Counted from the stretch's first letter, positions 17,424 to 26,396 are shown. The stretch: 64,000 bases of DNA from JANWXD01 sp035575135 (GCA_035575135.1 DATLYE010000017.1:62001-126000), one strand, 5' to 3'. Numbers and translations: made by a program. Notes: a model not told the origin generated them from the sequence alone.

Positions 17424-18344
17424 TCAGCGGCCGCCTTCGATGCGGATTCCGGTTTCGTCCAGGAAGACATCCTCGAGCGTCGGTTTGTGCAACGCCACGG
17501 AGGTGATGGCGCCGGGAAACGCTTCGACCACCTCGGTGATGAAGCGGTGGCCGTTGGGGATCTCGACGCGCAGGGCGCCGTCGGCCACCCGGGGCTCGAG
17601 CCGGAAGCGGTCACGAATGCGCCGGGCCAGCTCTTCCGGTGCGGGCGCCTCCAGCACCACGACGTCGCCGCCGATGCGGGCCTTCAGCTCCGCGGGTGCG
17701 CCCTCGGCGACGATACGTCCCTGATGCAGGAGGACGAGACGGTCGCATTGTTCGGCCTCCTCGAGGATGTGGGTGGTCAGCAGAACCGTGACCTCGTGCC
17801 GGTCGCGGAGGTTCCGGAGATGTTCCCACAGCTCGCGGCGAGCTCCGGGATCGAGGCCGCTCGAGGGCTCGTCCATGAGCAGCACTTCGGGCTGATGAAG
17901 GAACGCCTTGGCGAGTTCCACGCGGCGGCGGAGGCCCCCCGAAAGCGTTTCGACCAGGTCGCGCCGCCGCGCTGCGAGTCCCAGTGCGGCGAGGACCGAT
18001 TCGAGCCGGTCTTTCAGAACGGGTCCGGACATCCCGTAAAGATGCCCCTGGCTTTCGAGGTTTTCCTGTACCGTCAGCTTTCTGTCCAGACTCTGGGACT
18101 GGAAGACCACTCCGATGCGGCGGCGGACGGCGCCGGGATCGCGATCCACTTCGAATCCGGCAATCCGGGCGCGTCCGGAGGAAGGCGCCATGAGCGTGGA
18201 GAGGATGCGAAACAGGGTGGACTTGCCGCTGCCGTTCGGGCCGAGGAGTCCGAAGATTTGCCGCCGGGAGACGTGAAACGTCACACCCGACAGAGCAGCA
18301 CGAGAGCCGTAATGGTGGGACAGATTTTCGACTGCAACGATCAC
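17424..18344 (-). CDS. ABC transporter ATP-binding protein (ABC-2 exporter type)
   Basis: A 306-residue ATPase starting at a GTG that overlaps the ctaB stop (GTGA). Walker A is GPNGSGKST, the Q-loop VVFQSQSLD, the signature motif LSGGLRRRVELA and Walker B VLLMDEPSSGLD, followed by TTHILEEAE. About 80 residues after the ATPase core form a DrrA-type C-terminal domain. It energises the permease encoded immediately downstream. CcmA- and NosF-like ATPases in respiratory clusters are comparable, but the sequence does not tell which cargo is moved. Confidence 0.93.
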   Translation of the reverse strand: MIVAVENLSHHYGSRAALSGVTFHVSRRQIFGLLGPNGSGKSTLFRILSTLMAPSSGRARIAGFEVDRDPGAVRRRIGVVFQSQSLDRKLTVQENLESQGHLYGMSGPVLKDRLESVLAALGLAARRRDLVETLSGGLRRRVELAKAFLHQPEVLLMDEPSSGLDPGARRELWEHLRNLRDRHEVTVLLTTHILEEAEQCDRLVLLHQGRIVAEGAPAELKARIGGDVVVLEAPAPEELARRIRDRFRLEPRVADGALRVEIPNGHRFITEVVEAFPGAITSVALHKPTLEDVFLDETGIRIEGGR

Positions 18345-19192
18345 AGTCCCGGCCTGTCAACCAGCATCAGACCGTAGAGCAGCGGCAGGTAGAAAACGGA
18401 GGCGAGCAGCACCTGGCGAGCCCGAGCCGCCGTTGGTTGGATGGCGGCGCGCCAGCCGGCGGCAAAGTAGAGCGAGCTCAGCAGGAAGGCCCCCGCCAGG
18501 TAGAGCTTGCCGGTCATGGCAAGAAAGCCGGGCAGCAGGCTGGCCGGAATCAGCAGGAGGGAATACCACAGGATCTGCCGCGCCGTCGAGCGGCAATCGG
18601 GCTCCACGACGGGAAGCATGCGGATGCCGGCACGGGCGTAATCGCTGCGATACATCCAGGCGATCGCCAGAAAGTGGGGGAATTGCCAGAGGAACAAGAT
18701 GGCATACAGGGCCCACGCTTCGGCGGTCAATTCCCCCCGCGCCGCTGCGTATCCGATCAGGGGCGGCATCGCTCCCGGAATCGCGCCGACGGTGGTCGAG
18801 AGGGGCGACCGCTTCTTTAAAGGCGTGTAGAGCAGCAGGTAGCTGAGCAGCGTGGCGAGACCCAGAACGGCGCTGAGCCGGTTCACGCCCCAGTACAGCT
18901 CCACGAAACCGGCCAGAGAGAGCGCCGCTCCAAACAGGAACGCCCGGCCCGGGGCAATGCGTCCGGCGGGAATGGGTCGGTGCTGGGTGCGCCGCATCAG
19001 CGCGTCCTCCCGCCGTTCGTACCACTGATTCAACGCCGCGGTGCCTGAGGCAAGCAGGCCGGTGCCGAGCAGCGTGTGCAGCACGACGGCAAAGTCCCAG
19101 CCTTCACGCCGGCCGAAGAAATACCCGATCGCCGTGCTCATCAGGATGAGCCATGTGATCGAGGGTTTGGTCAGATCCAGATAGTCCTTCAT
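18341..19192 (-). CDS. ctaB: Protohaem IX farnesyltransferase (haem O synthase)
   Basis: The start is the ATG of MKDYLDLTKPSITWLILM, the canonical CtaB N-terminus; there is no obvious ribosome site. The 283-residue UbiA-family enzyme has about nine membrane spans. It farnesylates haem B to haem O for haem-copper oxidases. The first prenyl-diphosphate motif is NQWYERREDALMRRTQHRP: Asn55 and Asp63 are kept, but the first Asp of the usual NxxxDxxxD is Glu59. It is co-transcribed with copper-site proteins and an ABC exporter, which supports service to a terminal oxidase. Confidence 0.93.
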   Translation of the reverse strand: MKDYLDLTKPSITWLILMSTAIGYFFGRREGWDFAVVLHTLLGTGLLASGTAALNQWYERREDALMRRTQHRPIPAGRIAPGRAFLFGAALSLAGFVELYWGVNRLSAVLGLATLLSYLLLYTPLKKRSPLSTTVGAIPGAMPPLIGYAAARGELTAEAWALYAILFLWQFPHFLAIAWMYRSDYARAGIRMLPVVEPDCRSTARQILWYSLLLIPASLLPGFLAMTGKLYLAGAFLLSSLYFAAGWRAAIQPTAARARQVLLASVFYLPLLYGLMLVDRPGL

Positions 19193-19274
19193 CGCTGCTG
19201 CGCCGGCGGTCCGGGAAGAGACAGAACAGGGCGGGCGAGAGGTCCTGCCCGGCGCCCGCCCCGAAGCTCTCATT

Positions 19275-20054
19275 CTACCCTTTGTAAGTGAAGTCTGCAG
19301 TCTTGGTCTCTTTCGGCGCCACCGTCACCTTGAGTTCCTGGGTGCCGTAGCGCTCATGCCAGGCCTCCAGGGTGTACTCGCCCGGCGGCAGCCCCTTGAT
19401 GGTGAACGTGCCGTCTTCACCCGTCACCGAGAAGAACGGGTGAGAGACCACACCGATATAGGCGCGCATCCAGGGGTGCACGTTGCACTTGACGGGGATC
19501 ATGATCTCCTCGCGGGCAAAGGTTTTGATCTTGGGTTCCCCGCCCGGAGGTTGCGATTCGTTCCATTCCCGGTTGATCTTGGGCAGCGGGTGAATGTTGT
19601 GGTTGGTGGGATCGCTGTTGATGATCTGAATCGGCTGGTTGGTCATGACGCCGATCACCCGGGGCTTGTACAGGCAGGTGTGCTGGTCCAGTTTGACGGG
19701 TTCGGAAGGCACAGGCCATTGGGCATTCGGCAAACCCGACTTGACCCAGACGAACACGTTGCGCAACGTCCCGTTGTCGTTGATGACAACTTCCTCGGAG
19801 CGCGGCTGCGTGGCGTGCTGCCGGGCGCAGGCGGGGACGGCATCCATGCTGATGGGGCGCATCACGGGCCGCGTGCCGGTGAACAGCACCTTCCCGGTGA
19901 TGGTGGCCGCGGTGGCCGGATCCACGACCGGAGCCGCGGCGGGGGCCGCTGCAGGCGCGGCTTCCTCCGTGCGGGCGGGTTCTTCCTTTCGGGCGCAGGA
20001 TGTCAAGAGACCTCCTGTCACGAGTAACACAGAAACCCAAATTCTTGTTTTCAT
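19275..20054 (-). CDS. Lipoprotein with cupredoxin-like copper site (carboxypeptidase-regulatory-like family)
   Basis: A 259-residue protein with a lipoprotein signal (LLTSC, Cys20) and an Ala/Pro/Glu-rich linker to about residue 48. The body is a beta-sandwich. A possible type 1 copper site is visible: His152 and His155 in NHNIHPLPK, then Cys190, His193 and Met196 in KCNVHPWM, the usual ligand order of cupredoxins. The C-terminal part (GEDGTFTIKGLPPGEYTLEA) is a carboxypeptidase-regulatory-like fold. It lies between the octahaem cytochrome and ctaB, so it may pass electrons from the bc-type complex or buffer copper. The copper assignment is inference from ligand spacing. Confidence 0.8.
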   Translation of the reverse strand: MKTRIWVSVLLVTGGLLTSCARKEEPARTEEAAPAAAPAAAPVVDPATAATITGKVLFTGTRPVMRPISMDAVPACARQHATQPRSEEVVINDNGTLRNVFVWVKSGLPNAQWPVPSEPVKLDQHTCLYKPRVIGVMTNQPIQIINSDPTNHNIHPLPKINREWNESQPPGGEPKIKTFAREEIMIPVKCNVHPWMRAYIGVVSHPFFSVTGEDGTFTIKGLPPGEYTLEAWHERYGTQELKVTVAPKETKTADFTYKG

Positions 20055-20061
20055 CCGATGC

Positions 20062-23000
20062 TCACCTCTTGGTTCGATTCATTGCCATTCCGTTGACGCC
20101 TCCCGCGGTTCCTCCTGCGGCGCGCAGGCGTGAGAGCTCGTCGGGAGTGAACTGGAACATATAGCGGACCAGCAGGTCCGCGTGATCTTTTTCATAGCCC
20201 TGGAAGCTGGCCGGCAAGGGGCCGGCGAAAACCCAGCGGTTGCCCTCGCGGGTGAACAAGCCGGAGGGCATGGCGGTGCCGGGCATCATCATGGCGGGGT
20301 CGAGAATCCACCGCAACGTCCAGCCCGGCTTGAGGCGCTCCTTGGCCAGCAGGAAATTGGGGGCGGTGGCCCTGCGGTCGTGAGCGGGGTCTCCGGTGGC
20401 GTGGCAGCTCAGACAGGGAGCGCCTTCGCTGGTGAACAGCTGGCGCGCCATGAGCCGCTCGCGGTCCGTCAGGGTCTCCAGCCGAGGCGGAATGTAGGGC
20501 TGCGCCTGCGAGGAGAGGGCTTCGAAGAAGCGCACCAGTTTCTGGATCTCGCCGTCGGAGAAGTAAAAGGTGGGCATGCGCGCGCGCAGATAGGGGCGCA
20601 CGCCGTTGCGGTTGGTGTCGGTGGTGCTCATGGCCGGGTTGGCGAGAAACTTCATCAACCATTCGGGATTGACGCGCGCTCCTTCGCCGATCAGGCTGGG
20701 CGGTTTCTGCTCCTTCCAATCGGGCTCCTGGTAGCGGGGCAGCGTGTCGAAGACGGTTTTCTGGCCCACCATGAGCTGGTGACAGCCCATGCAGTTGTAC
20801 TTGCGCACGATCCACCAGCCTTCGACGATGTCGCGTTTCTGCCCGGTGGGGTTGTAGAAGTAGCGCGGCGGCAGCGTGGACTCCACCGAGCCGAGCAGAA
20901 ACGTGGTCAGGGCGTCAATTTGCTGGCGCGTCAGGTGGAAATTGGGCATCTTCAGGCGCTCGAGCTTGTCCGGCTTTTCCTTGCCCGAGTCAAAAACGGC
21001 CGGATCCCGCAGTTTGTGCTCAAAGAAGCCCTTGTGATTGTACCAGCCTTCTTTCTTGGCCTTGTGAGTCAGCAAGGCGAAGTCGAGACGCTCGATGGGC
21101 TTGGAGCCCTCGGCCGTCAGCTCGGTGCCGACGCGTTGCTCCTCCTCGAGACCTTTGATCTCGTGGCAGCCCGCGCAACCGTAGAAGCGAACCAGAAACT
21201 CTCCGCGCGCTTTGAGTTTGGGATCATCCAGGTAGGGCGCCGGAGGATAGGCGGCGCTTTCACGGCGGAGGGTCATCAGGTAGCTGGCGATATCCCGGGA
21301 CTCTTCGAGCGTGAGGCGCAGGCTCGGCATGGGGGTCATCTGCTGGACGACGAGCTCGTGGCCGTCGTTGGGGCACCGGCTGTGCTCGAAGTCAAAGACG
21401 AAGGGGAGGCCTTTTTTCCTGTAGTCCTCCTCGGTCAGATCGCGCCGCTCCAGCGGGCAGTAGGGCAAGGTGCGCTCCCGCGGATTATGGATCCATCGCA
21501 CCAGATAGTCGTAGTTGACCTTTTCTCCGACGCGGCTCAGGTTGGCGGCGAAGGTGCCGCCCATCTGCTCGGCGCCTTCGCCGATCGAATGGCAACCCAG
21601 ACAGCCGCGCGTTTCCAGGGACTCCTTACCGCGTGCCGGATCACCCGGCGGCTGCTTGTCCAGCCGGCCGGTGACGCCGGACTGCCAGATAAAGGCGGCG
21701 ATGGCGCGCACTTCCTCGTCGTCGAGGCGGAAGGTCGGCATCTTGGTTCCGGGGCGGAACTGGTGCGGATCCTTGATCCAGACCGGCAGCCACTCTTTGC
21801 GCAATTTCATGCGCACTTCTTTGAGGCTGGGCCCGATCTTTTTCACTTCGCGAAGAAGATTGCGGGAGCGGATGTCCAGCTGCTCGATGCGTGCGTTGAT
21901 GTTGCTGATGCGGACCTTGAGGTTGTCGGCGTGCTGGTAAAGGCGCTGGGCTTCGGCGTTGTCTCGGGCGCGGTCCCCCTTCTCAATGGTGAACTTGATT
22001 TCACGCTCGAACTCGGCCCGCTGCTGTTCGAGCTGGCGAATTTCCTGGCGGACGGCAGCCAGCTCCTCCGGTTCGCGGTCGTAGCCTTCGTAGCGGTGGC
22101 AGCCGTTGCAGCCCCGGGCACGGAAGATCTCGCGGCCGAGATTGAGCGTGTCGGCCATTTCGGTGATGATCTCGCCGGCGTGGCACTGCTGGCAGCCGGC
22201 TTCGAAGTTCTCGCGCTTGTAGAGGGGCCACAGCCAGTGCTTGTAGTAGCCGTGGGCTTTGGTGACGCTGCTGACGGCGATGCCGTTACCGTTGTGACAC
22301 GGCGTGCAGCCGAAGCGTTCCGGGTCGTGGATGCGAAGCAGTTCTCGGTTGGGGTGGCTGATGAACGCCGCTTCGCCGCCCATAGCGGCTTTGGTGAGCA
22401 CGAGCGGCTCGCGGATGCCCAGGTGGCAGGACTCGCAGCGGTCCACCAGATCCACGTCCCGCACGTGGATCTGGCGGATCTCGATGGGAAAATTCTCGAG
22501 CTTGCGTTGCAGGCCCGCCAGAACGGTCGAGCTGACCTCCGGGATGCGGTCGGCCAGATACTGGTCCCGCTTGCGGCGCAGCTCATCGGCAGGGGCCATC
22601 AGCTCGACACGGCGTTGCAGCAGCGCAGCCTTGCGGTCCTTCCACTCCCGCAAGTCCCGATCCATCTGGTCATAGGTGTAGCGGAGTTTGCGCGCGGAGC
22701 CGTCGGGCTGGGGGAGCGTAACGGTGACCTCGCGCTGCTTGACGCGGGCGATGCGCTCGCGCAGCCGGTTCTTTTCGCGCTCACTGGAAGCGGTTTCCAG
22801 TTCGTAGGTGAGCGCGCTGATTTCCATGCGCACTTCCTGGAATTTCTCGTTGAGCGCCATGATCTGAGGAGTCAGTTTGCGGTTGATCTCCTCGTCAATG
22901 CGCCGCACTTCGGCGAGGACGCGCTGCTCGGCTTCCCGCACGGCCCGGTCGAGGGCCTGATACTCCGGCGAAGACTTGATGCGCTGCTCCATGGCCGCCT

Positions 23001-23199
23001 GGTCCGGCACCAGGGTGTTGAGAAAGGCGGCGTAGGTTTTCTGGAAGCGCTTCTGGTAGGATTTCCACGGCCGCATGGCGTAGATCTCGTCGTAGAGCGC
23101 CCACGCCAGCGACAGTACGAGCAGCACCGAGGAAACCAGCAGGGGCCGACTCAGCGAGGAATCTACAATCGGATCTTTGTCCAGATCGTCGGGCTTCAT
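20062..23199 (-). CDS. Large octahaem c-type cytochrome of the quinol oxidase complex
   Basis: A 1045-residue protein with one N-terminal membrane anchor (LVSSVLLVLSLAWALY, 21-36), a long charged coiled coil (about 65-215) and eight CXXCH haem sites at Cys255, 298, 336, 364, 533, 675, 803 and 929. A second coiled coil (about 375-465) separates haems 4 and 5. Five methionine segments typical of class I cytochrome c (KMPTF 487, MPSL near 624, KMPNF 751, RMPTF 875, AMPSG 977) follow haems 4 to 8, suggesting His/Met ligation there and bis-His for the first three. It overlaps the cytochrome b gene (ATGA). It probably replaces cytochrome c1/f and carries electrons across the periplasm. Confidence 0.92.
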   Translation of the reverse strand: MKPDDLDKDPIVDSSLSRPLLVSSVLLVLSLAWALYDEIYAMRPWKSYQKRFQKTYAAFLNTLVPDQAAMEQRIKSSPEYQALDRAVREAEQRVLAEVRRIDEEINRKLTPQIMALNEKFQEVRMEISALTYELETASSEREKNRLRERIARVKQREVTVTLPQPDGSARKLRYTYDQMDRDLREWKDRKAALLQRRVELMAPADELRRKRDQYLADRIPEVSSTVLAGLQRKLENFPIEIRQIHVRDVDLVDRCESCHLGIREPLVLTKAAMGGEAAFISHPNRELLRIHDPERFGCTPCHNGNGIAVSSVTKAHGYYKHWLWPLYKRENFEAGCQQCHAGEIITEMADTLNLGREIFRARGCNGCHRYEGYDREPEELAAVRQEIRQLEQQRAEFEREIKFTIEKGDRARDNAEAQRLYQHADNLKVRISNINARIEQLDIRSRNLLREVKKIGPSLKEVRMKLRKEWLPVWIKDPHQFRPGTKMPTFRLDDEEVRAIAAFIWQSGVTGRLDKQPPGDPARGKESLETRGCLGCHSIGEGAEQMGGTFAANLSRVGEKVNYDYLVRWIHNPRERTLPYCPLERRDLTEEDYRKKGLPFVFDFEHSRCPNDGHELVVQQMTPMPSLRLTLEESRDIASYLMTLRRESAAYPPAPYLDDPKLKARGEFLVRFYGCAGCHEIKGLEEEQRVGTELTAEGSKPIERLDFALLTHKAKKEGWYNHKGFFEHKLRDPAVFDSGKEKPDKLERLKMPNFHLTRQQIDALTTFLLGSVESTLPPRYFYNPTGQKRDIVEGWWIVRKYNCMGCHQLMVGQKTVFDTLPRYQEPDWKEQKPPSLIGEGARVNPEWLMKFLANPAMSTTDTNRNGVRPYLRARMPTFYFSDGEIQKLVRFFEALSSQAQPYIPPRLETLTDRERLMARQLFTSEGAPCLSCHATGDPAHDRRATAPNFLLAKERLKPGWTLRWILDPAMMMPGTAMPSGLFTREGNRWVFAGPLPASFQGYEKDHADLLVRYMFQFTPDELSRLRAAGGTAGGVNGMAMNRTKR

Positions 23200-24149
23200 A
23201 TGTTGAACCAGGGGGTGACCCAGATGTACTTAATGCGAAACAACAGGCGCAACAGCATCTTCACGGGCAACAACAGCATGGTGATCAAAAAGAACTGCAT
23301 CACCACATACTGCAGCAGGCTCATACGGGCGTAGATTCTCCGGTTAAACGGGGTGAGGGTGATGAGCTTGTGGATCAGCCAGCCGGCGAGGACCACATAA
23401 ATCCCCATCACCACCGCACCGAACAGGCCGCGCACGGGCTGAGTTTTGATGCCGGGGATATAGGAAAAGGGAGCGATGTCCGGCAGGTCGCGGTTGACCT
23501 CGAAAACCAGTTTGTTGTGATCCCAGGTCTGGCCGGGCCAGAACCACATCCAGCCGGGTCCGCGAATCATCGTGCCGATGACGATCATCGCCACCCACAG
23601 CACGATGAAGCCGAAGATGAAGGTCAGGATGGCGAACTTGCGCTGGCGGAAAGTGTAGTAGCCGTTGCCGAGCGGGTTTTCGTCAATGTAGGGGATGGCC
23701 ATCAGTCCGAGGATGATGAGCGTGGGCATGACCACGCCGGCCATCCAGGGGTCGAAGTAAACCAGCATTTCCTGCAGGCCGAGGAAGTACCACGGCGCTT
23801 TGGCGGGGTTCATCGTCAGGTTGGGATTGGCCGGTTCTTCGAGCGGGGCGTCGAGCGTGATGGACCAGACCATCAGGATGAAGGTGACGATGATGGCGGC
23901 CAGGAACTCGATGCGCAGCAGGTAGGGCCAGACGTGAACCTCGCGCGGCCAGCCGGGCTTATAAGGGAAGACCTTGCGGTGGTGCGTCTTGGCCATTTCG
24001 GGGTCGGCCTCCAGTTGCGCGATGAGGCCGTCGTTGGCAAAGGCCTGCCGCAGGCCGTACCAGGTGTAGAAGGGCACCAGGAACAGGAGCATCGTGATGG
24101 GGATGTTATCCGGCGTGGTGAGGATCGTCCAGAGCTGATGCCAGTCCAT
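23196..24149 (-). CDS. Cytochrome b C-terminal subunit (subunit IV-like) of the bc-type complex
   Basis: A 317-residue membrane protein corresponding to the C-terminal half of cytochrome b or b6f subunit IV, extended at its C-terminus by extra spans. The quinol-site PEWY motif is replaced by APWY in NPAKAPWYFLGLQEM (residue 121 is the Tyr), a form seen in other bacterial split complexes. Helices such as VVMPTLIILGLMAIPYIDENP follow. It pairs with the haem-bearing N-terminal subunit encoded upstream and overlaps the octahaem cytochrome gene by four bases. Confidence 0.9.
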   Translation of the reverse strand: MDWHQLWTILTTPDNIPITMLLFLVPFYTWYGLRQAFANDGLIAQLEADPEMAKTHHRKVFPYKPGWPREVHVWPYLLRIEFLAAIIVTFILMVWSITLDAPLEEPANPNLTMNPAKAPWYFLGLQEMLVYFDPWMAGVVMPTLIILGLMAIPYIDENPLGNGYYTFRQRKFAILTFIFGFIVLWVAMIVIGTMIRGPGWMWFWPGQTWDHNKLVFEVNRDLPDIAPFSYIPGIKTQPVRGLFGAVVMGIYVVLAGWLIHKLITLTPFNRRIYARMSLLQYVVMQFFLITMLLLPVKMLLRLLFRIKYIWVTPWFNI

Positions 24150-24160
24150 GGGGTCCCTCC

Positions 24161-25087
24161 TCAGATCTTGCGCGGCTCCTTGATCTCGGATTCGAGCATC
24201 ACGGGCGCGGGGCCGGAGATGCCGCCGTCCTTCCGCACGCGCCAGAAGTGCACGATCATGAAGGTGGAGGCGATGATCGGGATCGCGATGCAGTGCCAGA
24301 TGTAGGCCCGCAACAGCGCATTGGCGTCCACGATGGAGCCGCCCAGCAGGCCGAAGCGCACGTCGTTAAAGGGGGTCATGCCGAGCTGCGGGCCGAACGG
24401 TCCGTCATGGCCGAGCAGCGGCGTGGCGCGCGCCATGTTGGTGCCGACCGTGACGGCCCAGAAGCCGAGCTGGTCGTCCGGCAGCAGATAGCCGGTAAAG
24501 CTCAACAGCAGCGTGAGCACGAGCAGGATCACGCCCACCACCCAGTTGAACTGTCGCGGCGCTTTGTAGGAGCCGGTCAGGAAGACCCGGAACATGTGCA
24601 GCTCCACCGTGATCACCATGAGGTGGGCGGCCCAGCGGTGCATGTTGCGCAGCAGCTTGCCGAAGGGGACATCGTGCTCGAGGTAGAGGATGTCGCGGAA
24701 GGCGACCACTTTGGAGGGATGGTAGTAGAACATCAGCAGCGTACCCGTGAACACGAGCACGATGTAGAGATAGAAACTGATGCCGCCCATGCCCCAGGTG
24801 TAGCTGTAGCGCACCGCATCGCGGTTGATCTTGGCAGGATGCAGATGCAGGAAGACGTTGGTCAGCACTCCCAGCGCGCGGCTCCGCGGCGTTTCGTCGT
24901 GCTTGACCCGCAGGATGGACTTCCAGAGAACGGTTTTCTGCGGCTGGCGGAGGGCCTTGATCTCCTCGATGGCGCGCTGGCGGATCGCCCGGGAGTCTTC
25001 GAGCAGCGCCGCCAGCGTAGAGCGCTTCCCGTTGCCGGACGGAGCCTGTTGGCTCTGGCCTCCGTTCTTGCCGTCGGTGTCAGCCAT
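24161..25087 (-). CDS. Cytochrome b N-terminal subunit (b6-like), bis-haem
   Basis: The start is the ATG of MADTDGKNGG; an upstream extension would overlap the Rieske gene. The 308-residue protein has a soluble N-terminal region and four membrane helices. Two haem pairs are complete: His150/His164 (13 residues apart, in NMHRWAAHLMVITVELH) and His265/His280 (14 apart, in WHCIAIPIIASTFMIVH), the b6-type spacing. It holds low- and high-potential haems for quinol oxidation, and probably a third covalent haem as in b6, but no diagnostic residue is claimed. Confidence 0.93.
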   Translation of the reverse strand: MADTDGKNGGQSQQAPSGNGKRSTLAALLEDSRAIRQRAIEEIKALRQPQKTVLWKSILRVKHDETPRSRALGVLTNVFLHLHPAKINRDAVRYSYTWGMGGISFYLYIVLVFTGTLLMFYYHPSKVVAFRDILYLEHDVPFGKLLRNMHRWAAHLMVITVELHMFRVFLTGSYKAPRQFNWVVGVILLVLTLLLSFTGYLLPDDQLGFWAVTVGTNMARATPLLGHDGPFGPQLGMTPFNDVRFGLLGGSIVDANALLRAYIWHCIAIPIIASTFMIVHFWRVRKDGGISGPAPVMLESEIKEPRKI

Positions 25088-25098
25088 GGTGTGCCTCC

Positions 25099-25698
25099 CT
25101 AGACCCGGATGATGGCGCCGGGGTCGTTGAACTGGGACCGCTCGCCTTTGGGCCACTTGTAGAGGCGGCTCAGATCCACAACGATCTGGCCGTCGGCGTC
25201 GAGCTCCACGTGGGCCCGGTCCATGGGGCGGGGCGCGGGTCCCTCAAAGTTAATGCCTTCGCTGTCGTAACCGCTGCCGTGGCAAGGACACTTGAATTTG
25301 TTTTCGCTCGGCTTCCAGTCGGGCGTGCAGCCCAGGTGGGTGCAAACCGCGTAAATGACGAAGATCCCCTCGGTGTTGCGCACGACCCAGATGCGGTACT
25401 TGCTCTGGAAGCGCGTGTCCACGCCGAATCCGAAGTCGGACGGGTAACCGATCTTGAAGGTGGTCTTGGGCTCGAACAGGGCGCGCGGGAAGAAGAAGCG
25501 GAGGAACATGAGGAAGTTGACGCCGAGGAAGCCCAGGATGGAAGCGGTAACGAACCGGCGCCGGCGGGAGATGACCTCTCGCTCGGGCTCCGGCTCGCGA
25601 GGCTTGCTGAACAGAGTTCGCAGCGCGTCAATCAGCCGCGGCTTCTCCGCCGACTGGCGCTCGACCGCGTCGGCTGGCTCAACGCTCGGAGCCGGCAT
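25099..25698 (-). CDS. Rieske iron-sulfur protein
   Basis: A 199-residue protein, first gene of the respiratory operon, with a GGGAGGG ribosome site. A cytoplasmic N-terminus with a basic RRRRF stretch precedes one membrane span (VTASILGFLGVNFLMFLRFF), which suits Tat export as a signal anchor. The 2Fe-2S site is intact: CTHLGC (Cys119, His121, Cys124) and CPCHGSGYD (Cys137, Cys139, His140), with Cys124 and Cys139 placed for the usual disulfide. It takes one electron from quinol and passes it to the c-type cytochrome. Confidence 0.96.
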   Translation of the reverse strand: MPAPSVEPADAVERQSAEKPRLIDALRTLFSKPREPEPEREVISRRRRFVTASILGFLGVNFLMFLRFFFPRALFEPKTTFKIGYPSDFGFGVDTRFQSKYRIWVVRNTEGIFVIYAVCTHLGCTPDWKPSENKFKCPCHGSGYDSEGINFEGPAPRPMDRAHVELDADGQIVVDLSRLYKWPKGERSQFNDPGAIIRV

Positions 25699-26053
25699 AA
25701 TCCCTCCCCGGGGTTACGGGAAGAGGAACGGCAGCCGGACGGGCGAGGACGTACGAGTAGAATTCAGCTCAAAGCACGGAAAACGCGTACGATCAGTGCC
25801 GGCCTTGTGCCCCGGCCCGGTGCCCAGCCGCAGCCCCTCATTCCCAGTTTCACTCTCGTCTGAGATTTTACACCCTCGGGGGAAATTTGCAAGTGCCGGA
25901 GGGTCCAGAGGGAACAGGGGCGAAAAATTGGGAAGGGGCCTCGCCGGCGGGATCGCGGAGGCGCAATCCGGGAGCCGGGCCGCCCGTTGAAACCGGCAGG
26001 GCCGCCGTTCGTCATATAGGACGGAACGCATTCAGAGCATGGAGGTGTGAGAA
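25699..26053. other. 355-base divergent intergenic region upstream of the respiratory operon
   Basis: It separates the leftward Rieske operon from a rightward small secreted protein gene and must hold both promoters. It contains a G-rich stretch and a few CGTACG-type palindromic hexamers, but I cannot identify a convincing -35/-10 pair, a known regulator box or an RNA gene in it. The last 15 bases hold the GGAGGTGTGAGAA ribosome site of the rightward gene. Confidence 0.6.
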
Positions 26054-26380
26054 ATGGTCAGGAAGCTCTTGGTGTTGACTCTGATTCTGGGCGTTTCCAT
26101 CGCCCTGGCAAAGACATACACGATCAATATCGCCCGGCCGGCTCAGGTCGGCACGGCGGAACTCAAACCGGGCCAGTACAGCCTGAAAGTCGAGGGAAAC
26201 AAAGTCGTGCTGACCAGCCGTACCGACCGGAACACGGTGGAGCTGGAGGCCAAGAAGGTAGAGACGGCGGAGAAGAAGTTCGACAACACGGCCATCGTGT
26301 TCCGCGAGGCGGAAGGTAAGACCACAATCCGTTCGATCGCGCTGGGCGGCAGCAACCTGCGCGTGATCTTCGAAGAATAG
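26054..26380 (+). CDS. Small secreted protein of unknown function
   Basis: A 108-residue protein with a clear ribosome site (GGAGG) and a signal peptide (KLLVLTLILGVSIALA). The mature part is about 89 residues, lysine- and glutamate-rich and predicted to be mainly beta: GQYSLKVEGNKVVLTSR then an alternating tail ending SNLRVIFEE. The form GTAELKPGQYSLKVEGN resembles small envelope proteins common in Acidobacteria, but no function is known to me. It is followed by a G+C hairpin and stands alone. Confidence 0.75.
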   Translation: MVRKLLVLTLILGVSIALAKTYTINIARPAQVGTAELKPGQYSLKVEGNKVVLTSRTDRNTVELEAKKVETAEKKFDNTAIVFREAEGKTTIRSIALGGSNLRVIFEE

Positions 26381-26396
26381 GCGACGCCCGGCCGTG

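Noticed and set aside
20182..23334. A 1050-residue open frame antisense to the octahaem cytochrome
   Set aside because: The opposite strand has eight CXXCH motifs and family features; the antisense peptide has none and is a composition artefact.
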